From Cerrena zonata (taxonomy: Eukaryota; Basidiomycota; Agaricomycetes; Polyporales; Cerrenaceae): a stretch of DNA of 64,000 nucleotides. The translations under genes and the position numbers were made by a program. Position 1 is the first letter of the stretch. Every line of letters begins with the position of its first letter. The notes beneath the pieces were generated by a model. The model was not told where the DNA came from and ran no database searches. It worked only from the letters and a program-made list of their open reading frames with translations. This document shows, one piece after another, positions 58,301 to 64,000 of the stretch. The DNA lies in the NCBI GenBank assembly GCA_038087015.1, contig JASBNA010000063.1, forward strand, positions 184,150 through 248,149, in the 5' to 3' direction.

Positions 58301-58802
58301 AGTCTTGAAAGATTTGCAATACAAGAGAAAGGTGAAAAGAATGAACTTAGCGCCAACCCGTGAAAGGATCAAAAATGAAGAACTTACGGTCACCAATAAG
58401 ATTACCCAGTCTTGGGTAAATCAACAGACTGCCTTTTTGCAACCCCCCTTGTTTCTCAATCAACAATTTTCTTATAATGAAATAGTTGCAAAAATCAAAG
58501 GCTGGATACGAATGACATTCAATCAGCAAGGCCCGCATTCCGATGATATTGGGATTTTCAGGAGCTACTTGGCAGAATTGTTATACCAACATAATTTGAA
58601 TCGCTGCCTCAATCTAATGAACGTTTTACAAACTGAACTTGATTGTCATTCAAGAGTGATCAGTATGAACAAACACTTCACCCCCGAGGAACGAGAATTC
58701 AAAACTGCTTGTATCAATGATTGGAAGGCATACCTCGCTAATGATTTGAAGAACGTGATTTTGCAGTATTGTATCAAGAATAGCATTGAGATAGATGTTT
58801 GA
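55318..58802 (+). CDS. REV1: Translesion polymerase Rev1, two frame breaks near the N-terminus
   Basis: Y-family deoxycytidyl transferase for lesion bypass; recruits polymerase zeta. The first frame (ATG at 55318-55320) matches the Rev1 N-terminus, including PSYLKSLDDSQLISHINSLSQ. It then needs one-base shifts near 55720 (GGGCCC) and near 55825 (AAAA) to reach the BRCT domain (IFDGCIIFVNGHTNPSMSEI; about 55860-56120). The palm/fingers start at HVDFDCFFATAS (about 56626), with the second catalytic pair in (S)IDEAL (about 56919). The little-finger and C-terminal Rev7-binding region follow to 58802. An acidic run of EDDV repeats is coded at 56268-56315. The composite is about 1160 aa. A CTG at 56916 falls at the invariant Ser of SIDEA, supporting CUG-Ser. 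Breaks look like indels but could be decay. Confidence 0.9.
56268..56315. repeat. 12-bp coding tandem repeat, 4 copies
   Basis: Unit GATGATGTGGAA is repeated four times perfectly, with a degenerate copy just before, encoding DDVE repeats in REV1. Confidence 0.9.
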
Positions 58803-58940
58803 AATGAGACATGATGAAAAAAAAAAAAAAATAAAATAAAAAAACAAAAAAAACCGAAGAGAACTCGCGTTTATTTATGTATCATAGTGTATAGTATCTA
58901 ATGTATAAATTTCTATAACCACCGCTTTGGCCATTCTTTA

Positions 58941-58961
58941 ATGTGCTATGGACGAAGATAA
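58941..58961 (+). promoter_or_regulatory. Overlapping upstream ORF at the HOS1 start
   Basis: ATG at 58941 begins a frame of six codons ending in TAA at 58959-58961, overlapping the HOS1 ATG at 58948 in a different frame. If the mRNA starts upstream, it would reduce HOS1 translation. The mRNA 5' end is unknown. Confidence 0.4.
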
Positions 58962-60354
58962 GTTTCCGGGTGATGTTTGGATCACATCATCTCGTGATTT
59001 GGCAAAAATCTGTGATTTAATCCCCGCCAATAGAGGAAGACAGACGTTGGTCACAACATTATTACAAGCCTACGGATTGGATAAACGATGTAAAGGTATA
59101 ATTAAAGTCCCTAAAGTTACTAGATCAGAGCTAGAGAAGTTTCATAGCAAGAATTACTTGGACATTCTCTTGAGAAATCGAGAAAGTATTAATCAATTGC
59201 TGCCAGATTACACTGCTATTAAGCAAATTTTGATGAATAGAGTTTTTCAGGATGCTGCTGAAGATAGACGATACAATCTCGGTTCGGCACCATTTGATCC
59301 AATTAAGTATGGTGAAGAGCTTATTGAGAAACACCAGAGGGACGATGTGTCAGAACCTGAATCTGAATCCGATCTGGAAATTGAATCGGAAGAATCAGAC
59401 GTGGATTCCGAGTCAGTAGGGCCTTGTTCTGTGGTGGACAACGTCGTAAGTGATATAAAAGTTGAAGAGTCAAATGATATGCTAGATATGTATGGTTTAA
59501 GGTTCGATTGTTCGGTATTTCCATTCATGTCGGACTACGCTAAGCTAGTGGCATCATCAAGTATACATACTGCAAAAAAGGTTGTTGAATTGGAAAATGA
59601 ACAAAACAGAACAATTGCCATCAATTGGAATGGGGGGAGACACCATGCTTCAAAACTGAAAGCTGCTGGGTTTTGTTATGTGAATGATATTGTCATTGCA
59701 ATAAATGTATTGAGGTTGAAGTACAAAAAGATCTTTTATTTGGATTTAGACTTGCATCATGGAGACGGAGTGGAGGCTGCTTTTGAATTTTCACAAAACG
59801 TAACTACTTGCTCCATTCATATGTACGATATTGGGTTCTATCCAGGTACGGGAAGTCTAGAGAGTTCAGGAAAACATAAAATTAACATTCCAACAAGAAA
59901 GGGATTAAGCGATTCAAGTATGTTACGGATAGTGAGAGATATTGTAATACCGCATATGCATAAAGTTGGCACAGATGTTATTGTAATGCAAGTCGGAGTA
60001 GATGGTTTAGCAACCGATGATCATAAGGAATGGAATATGACTATTAAAGGTTACAGCGCTGTATTAAAGTTAATTTTCAATGAATTATCCAATGTGCCAA
60101 TTATGATAGTAGGAGGCGGAGGATATAATCATACGGAGACGTCAAAATGTTGGGCATACTTGACGAAAACCGCCTTAGGTATTTCAGACGAAAAAGAACC
60201 GTGGGATATGTTACCAGAACATGAGCAACTAGATTCTTACCATGAGGACGGATTCAAATTTTGGACGCAATACAACTTAGAAGCCAAATCACGTAAAGAT
60301 GAAAACGATATTGAATATATTAATCATATTAAAAATTACATATCAAACTTATAG
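58948..60354 (+). CDS. HOS1: Class I histone deacetylase, Hos1-like
   Basis: Zn-dependent lysine deacetylase of the Rpd3/Hos branch, nuclear; in S. cerevisiae Hos1 deacetylates cohesin Smc3. The 468-aa protein starts at the ATG at 58948-58950, close to the 470 aa of Hos1. The deacetylase core has NWNGGRHHASK and GFCYVNDIV, DLDLHHGDGVEAAF (metal-binding), and HMYDIGFYPGTG. Near the end VGVDGL and the catalytic Tyr in GGGGYNHTET are present. An acidic insertion rich in Ser/Asp/Glu lies at about 145-175. A short upstream ATG (58941) opens a 6-codon frame that overlaps the real start. Its 3' end is only 18 bases from the ALG1 stop on the other strand. Confidence 0.92.
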   Translation: MDEDKFPGDVWITSSRDLAKICDLIPANRGRQTLVTTLLQAYGLDKRCKGIIKVPKVTRSELEKFHSKNYLDILLRNRESINQLLPDYTAIKQILMNRVFQDAAEDRRYNLGSAPFDPIKYGEELIEKHQRDDVSEPESESDLEIESEESDVDSESVGPCSVVDNVVSDIKVEESNDMLDMYGLRFDCSVFPFMSDYAKLVASSSIHTAKKVVELENEQNRTIAINWNGGRHHASKLKAAGFCYVNDIVIAINVLRLKYKKIFYLDLDLHHGDGVEAAFEFSQNVTTCSIHMYDIGFYPGTGSLESSGKHKINIPTRKGLSDSSMLRIVRDIVIPHMHKVGTDVIVMQVGVDGLATDDHKEWNMTIKGYSAVLKLIFNELSNVPIMIVGGGGYNHTETSKCWAYLTKTALGISDEKEPWDMLPEHEQLDSYHEDGFKFWTQYNLEAKSRKDENDIEYINHIKNYISNL

Positions 60355-60372
60355 ATTTATAGATTAATTTAG

Positions 60373-61788
60373 TTAACGATCTTCTTGATAGTAAGCGAAT
60401 TTACTTCCCAATTTAGCATCCCAATTCTGATCCCATCTTTCTTTGCTTTCCTCCATGGCACCTTTTTTAATTTTTGCCAATTGATTAGAATCAGAAAACA
60501 CTTTTATCAAGAGTCTATAAATCTCGTCACTTTCCTTGATACTATAGTCTTTATTGTTTTTTGTCACGAATCCATTGACTTCGTCTTTAACAAGTTCATC
60601 AATTGCAGGAAAGTTTAAAGAAATCACTGGTACTCCAACACCAAAAAAGTCAACAATTTTCATTGGCAAATCTATACCACTAGATGAAGTATGTAATGAA
60701 ATACCTAAATCTGCTAAAGACAAGATTGTTGGATAGTCTTCGAAAGACAACCATGCGGATTTGATTATAACGTTTTTCAGGAATTGTAATTCCTCAACTC
60801 TTTGAGTGAATTGATTTTTCAATGGACCTTTACCAGTGACAATCAATAGTATTGGAGGGAGCAGAGAATTCAAAGAGGTATCATATTTCTTTAAGGCATC
60901 CAATAAAATGTTAAAATCTTCATCAGGAGTGAACGAAGTGGAGCTTACTAGAACCTTATACTTTTCTATACCTTCAATTGAGTTGAAAAGATCAAAAGAG
61001 TTCATAAGTTCAAGTTTCGACTCTGAATTGCCACTGAAAGGTATGAATTGTTCTGCAGGTCTATCATGTAAAGTAGTTATTTTCTTCTTCTTTATTCCAA
61101 ATTCTTCAATTAAAAATTCTTTCATTTTCTTAGTAACGGTTATATTAAGGTCGGCATATTTACCTAATATTCTTTCATAATTTTTCAAGAACTTAACCAA
61201 GTAATGTTCTTCATTTTGAAATTTTAAATTCAAAATACTATAATTTAAGTTATGCCAGTCAATTATAAGTTTTGTTTCTCTGCTGAATATCTTGATGAAA
61301 ACAATAGCAATGAAAAGAATTGGGATTGAAGGTGGATTTTGAATCATAATGTATTCACTTCCTCTGAATTTGAATAAGAGCTCTACCAATTGCAATATTT
61401 GAGCAGATATTTTCCTCAAGGCAAATAGTATGTATGGCAAGTTTGATGTGTTCTTTATAGCAGCAATTGGATATAATTCAATATTAATATCGTCAATAAT
61501 TTCCACTGGAGGCTGACTTTCTAAGTATCCACACAAATTGACAAAATATTCTAATTTCGAAAAAGACCTGGCGTGGTAATTCATTCTAGGTGAATGTCCT
61601 AAATCACCAAGCACAAATATTGAAATCGTCCTTCTCGATCCAGAGAATGTACCTTTGGTAGTCAAAAATGGCAAGATGACGTACGCTGTCAAGGGAAGAC
61701 ATAAATAGAACCCTACGAGCCACCAAAGCCAAGGACCAGAGTATTGCCAGACATGGTCAAACCCTTTATATTTTATGAACTCCACCAT
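60373..61788 (-). CDS. ALG1: Chitobiosyldiphosphodolichol beta-mannosyltransferase Alg1
   Basis: Adds the first mannose (from GDP-mannose) to dolichol-PP-GlcNAc2 on the cytosolic ER face, early in N-glycan synthesis (GT33). The ATG at 61786-61788 gives 471 aa; the frame also runs upstream to a non-ATG codon (61839) but the ATG is the family start. An N-terminal membrane segment (WLWWLVGFYLCLPLTAYVILPFL) is followed by FVLGDLGHSPRMNYHA, IQNPPSIPI, IDWHNLNYSIL, LHDRPAEQF, and the donor-binding part with VTGKGPLK and DLGISLHTSSSGIDLPMK. Sequence and length fit the fungal family well. It converges with HOS1 (18 bases apart). Confidence 0.96.
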   Translation of the reverse strand: MVEFIKYKGFDHVWQYSGPWLWWLVGFYLCLPLTAYVILPFLTTKGTFSGSRRTISIFVLGDLGHSPRMNYHARSFSKLEYFVNLCGYLESQPPVEIIDDINIELYPIAAIKNTSNLPYILFALRKISAQILQLVELLFKFRGSEYIMIQNPPSIPILFIAIVFIKIFSRETKLIIDWHNLNYSILNLKFQNEEHYLVKFLKNYERILGKYADLNITVTKKMKEFLIEEFGIKKKKITTLHDRPAEQFIPFSGNSESKLELMNSFDLFNSIEGIEKYKVLVSSTSFTPDEDFNILLDALKKYDTSLNSLLPPILLIVTGKGPLKNQFTQRVEELQFLKNVIIKSAWLSFEDYPTILSLADLGISLHTSSSGIDLPMKIVDFFGVGVPVISLNFPAIDELVKDEVNGFVTKNNKDYSIKESDEIYRLLIKVFSDSNQLAKIKKGAMEESKERWDQNWDAKLGSKFAYYQEDR

Positions 61789-61903
61789 GTCGAAGTACCT
61801 TATTTGACGATATAATTGAATTAAAAAAAAAAAAATCAAAAGATCAATCTGAAAAACAGACGTGTTGAAATAAGGAAGATTGAAAAATCAGAAAAAAAAA
61901 TAA

Positions 61904-61985
61904 CGACAACTGCAGGACTCGAACCTGCGCGGGCAGAGCCCAATAGATTTCAAGTCTATCTCCTTAACCGCTCGGACAAGTTGCC
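61904..61985 (-). tRNA. tRNA-Ser (anticodon UGA)
   Basis: 82 bases on the minus strand. The acceptor stem pairs GGCAACT with AGTTGTC, leaving a G discriminator. The anticodon loop CTTGAAA gives UGA. The long variable arm with a GGGCTCTGCCC stem is the tRNA-Ser type, and the T-loop is GGTTCGAGTCC. A T-run just downstream fits a Pol III terminator. It is not the CUG-reading tRNA. No intron is seen. Confidence 0.95.
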
Positions 61986-62644
61986 ATAATTATCGACAGA
62001 GAAAAACCTCACATTTTGCAGTTCGCTTTTTCCTACTTACTCTAAAATTTAATTTTTTATTTCTAAGTCGCTGAAACTTCCCCTAAATAGCTTTAAAAGT
62101 ACCTAAAATGGTTCACTGCCCTCTATTAAGTAGCATGAAGGCTTTGCGAAGAAATAGAAAGGTTTTTGTGCCTGAAATTTAATTATAACTTCTTGTACGC
62201 TCGGAATTTTGCAAAATGAGCTGAAATATTCAGATATGCCAAAGATATTCCCTTTAAGCCCTCTTAGGTCTCTTAGGCCTCTTGTGGTTATTGGGTTTAA
62301 TATACCTTTATATTCACAGAGCTCTGTAATGATATAAAGTATATACAACCGCTCTTTTTTCTTCTTGAAAAGAGAAAACCATACTGGTCGGAAAATACAA
62401 TACAGATATGATTTTAAGATACTTTCTACAATATCAACCACTAATTTCTAATCTATATTAATCTACATTTCTAATTGACATTTCTTCAGTGTATTCAATC
62501 AGTTAACTTATTAGTATTGACTGTAGTTGAAAAAATGTGAGACAAAAAGCGAGGTGAAAATTGAAAAAAAAAAAAATTGAAAAATGAAAATGAAAATTTT
62601 GTACATAAAACAACTTCAAACTCAAATAGATTGATAGCTCGAAT
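61986..62644. other. Intergenic: tRNA-Ser to MBA1
   Basis: About 660 bases. It includes repeats of CTCTTAGG near 62258-62278 and a minus-strand frame 62103-62441 without an ATG. No supported gene; a degenerate element next to the tRNA is possible but unsupported. Confidence 0.45.
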
Positions 62645-63514
62645 ATGTTACCTATAAGAAATATACCCAGATTTGCAGCTAACTCGGGCTTGCTCAAGTC
62701 ACCCTTGAAACTCGGGGTAGTCTCGTATAGAGCATCAAGCTACAGGGGATATGCATCGAAGTCCAATAAAGAAAGCGAAGTTCCAGATATTCGCCAGATT
62801 CCAATCAACATGATTGCCGTTCTTGGAGATTTTTATGTTCCTCCAAAGATGTTTAAGGCATCAATGAAAATATGGCATAAATTAATCTTGAGAAGAATCG
62901 GTAATTTTTTCATTAACACCTATGGGATTATAAAATATAAGAGAGAAACCGATTTGAACTTAAAATTCAATGACTGGAAAGAAATTGGTATGGAAAAGTT
63001 TGTCCAGACCAATAAAGTTTTCTCAGCAGCTTGCAATAAACCTGTTAATCAAAGATCTTCATTTATTAAATCTCAATTAGATAATATTGCTGGAGATTTA
63101 GTTATTCAAAATTTGATAAAAAGAGCAGCTAGTTTCCCAAGTAATACTAAAATTGATTGGGAATTATTATCAGTTGAAACTAATCCAAAAATTGTCACTT
63201 TCATATGTTTACCAGATGCAAACGATCTTGCTACTTACGTCCAATTCACTATGAATGTTACTACTAAACAAAAAGTTACTTTAACTGATGCTAATAAAAA
63301 AGTTACTACGAAAGAAACAACTGCAAGCGAAAATCTTGTTTATACAATGGATCCGTTTGCTGATGAATTAGTTTTTGTAGGTACCGTCTTTGAATCTAGT
63401 TTTGAAAAAGGAATCCAACCTGAACTTAATAGAAACAATCCAAAAATTATGTCTCAATTTCAACGTGCTTGTGCTGATATTTACAGATCAGCTCCTGCAA
63501 TTGAAGGTAAATAG
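62645..63514 (+). CDS. MBA1: Mitochondrial ribosome receptor Mba1
   Basis: Peripheral inner-membrane protein that docks the mitochondrial ribosome for co-translational insertion with Oxa1. The 289-aa protein (S. cerevisiae 278) starts at the ATG at 62645-62647. It has a basic mitochondrial presequence (about 1-40) and then the family block PINMIAVLGDFYVPPKMF. The TIM44-like fold is seen in the central and C-terminal part, ending with the FQRACADIYRSAP segment. Paired with the DUF155 gene and NDUFA12, it adds to the mitochondrial genes in the window. Confident. Confidence 0.93.
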   Translation: MLPIRNIPRFAANSGLLKSPLKLGVVSYRASSYRGYASKSNKESEVPDIRQIPINMIAVLGDFYVPPKMFKASMKIWHKLILRRIGNFFINTYGIIKYKRETDLNLKFNDWKEIGMEKFVQTNKVFSAACNKPVNQRSSFIKSQLDNIAGDLVIQNLIKRAASFPSNTKIDWELLSVETNPKIVTFICLPDANDLATYVQFTMNVTTKQKVTLTDANKKVTTKETTASENLVYTMDPFADELVFVGTVFESSFEKGIQPELNRNNPKIMSQFQRACADIYRSAPAIEGK

Positions 63515-64000
63515 GAAAGTAATTTTTAATTCTGTAAATAGTCTACTTGAAGTAAATAGTCAATTAATTTAAATAATCATTTTTATTTAATTTAAATTTT
63601 TATTAAAAACAAAACAATTTTTATCCTAACATCAAAACATAAGTAGAAATAAAATAGAGCGTCCAACCAGAATAAACACTAGAAATAAAAGAGCAATAGA
63701 GGTCTAAAGAGCTCCAAAACCAAATAAAACCGAAACAATAAAGAATTGAAAGAAACAAAAGATAAGAGTCCCAAATAATAGAGAAGAGAATCAAACGAGC
63801 CAACCAAACTCAGTTTATACTTTTCCATTATAATTTTCTAACCTGACCCATAGCTAATAGCATGATAAAAAAATCTAACCATAAGAGAAAGTCCTTTTTA
63901 TAAGTTTTTTATATTTAATAATTTTTTTTTTTTTTTTCTATTTTGTTTATGGGTATTTTTTTTTAAGTAGAAGTCAATCTATATCAATTTTTTTTTTGTC
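63515..64000. other. Intergenic: MBA1 3' flank to the window end
   Basis: 486 bases, very AT-rich, with A- and T-runs. A minus-strand 60-codon frame (63621-63803) starts only at TTG and is not convincing. No supported gene. Confidence 0.45.

Noticed and set aside
62103..62441. 112-codon minus-strand frame beside the tRNA
   Set aside because: No ATG anywhere in the frame (it opens at GTG) and no homology; LTR remnant considered but no clear terminal repeats.
63621..63803. Hydrophobic 60-codon minus-strand frame
   Set aside because: Starts at TTG only, in a low-complexity A-rich stretch; membrane-like content follows from base composition.

Overview
The window is 64 kb of nuclear yeast DNA from the CUG-Ser clade (the Candida/Debaryomycetaceae lineage). 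It has AT-rich intergenic DNA with long T-runs, introns with GTATGT or GTAAGT donors and near-TACTAAC branch sites, a nuclear complex I subunit (NDUFA12) that Saccharomyces lacks, and a gene order that, from memory, resembles the Candida albicans ILV2 - MEP1 - FGR23 - GFA1 - CTK1 - GPA2 stretch. Direct support for CUG reading as Ser comes from two conserved serines that are written CTG here: the Ser of the Y-polymerase S-I-D-E-A motif in REV1 (56916-56918), and the Ser before the GFCYVND motif in HOS1 (59656-59658). I cannot name the species.

Layout. 1-13 kb (all minus strand): the 5' part of a Zn2Cys6 regulator running off the left edge, acetolactate synthase ILV2, a MEP1-type ammonium permease, a GPI-anchored Ser/Thr-rich wall protein resembling FGR23, and the mitochondrial MRX10/RMND1 protein. 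13-22.5 kb: GFA1, a hidden two-exon DUF1748-like gene, the CTD kinase CTK1, a small secreted Cys-rich protein and the G-alpha protein GPA2. 23-33 kb: an eIF4B/Psp2-like RNA-binding protein, LAP4-type aminopeptidase, deoxyhypusine synthase DYS1, NDUFA12, a divergent eIF4E-fold protein with an intron, DIB1 and a TFS1-type PEBP protein. 33-42 kb: HAP5, a Dal5-family transporter, a PMT O-mannosyltransferase and an SNG1-like membrane protein. 42-64 kb: a giant NUM1 cortical anchor, calmodulin CMD1, REV1, HOS1, ALG1, tRNA-Ser(UGA) and MBA1.

The genes are mostly housekeeping. Linked themes are amino-acid and nitrogen metabolism (ILV2, MEP1, the transporter, GPA2), cell wall and glycosylation (GFA1, PMT, ALG1, the GPI protein), translation (DYS1, eIF4B-like, eIF4E-like), and mitochondrial biogenesis (MRX10, MBA1, NDUFA12, HAP5).

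Five genes have introns: GFA1, the DUF1748-like gene, the eIF4B-like gene, the eIF4E-like gene and CMD1. Four of these gene models are wrong if splicing is ignored, and the fifth is then missed altogether. Four other genes (HAP5, PMT, NUM1, REV1) are interrupted by about six single-base frame breaks with no splice signals. The simplest reading is residual indel errors in the assembly, but each deserves a check. I see no mobile element, CRISPR array, virus or obviously new multi-gene system. The most unusual points are an intron that splits the codon of the catalytic Cys2 of GFA1, two potential G-quadruplexes packed into the CMD1 intron, a lineage-divergent eIF4E-fold protein without recognisable cap-binding residues, and a dense CTCGG/CCGAG cluster in the PMT/SNG1 divergent promoter.
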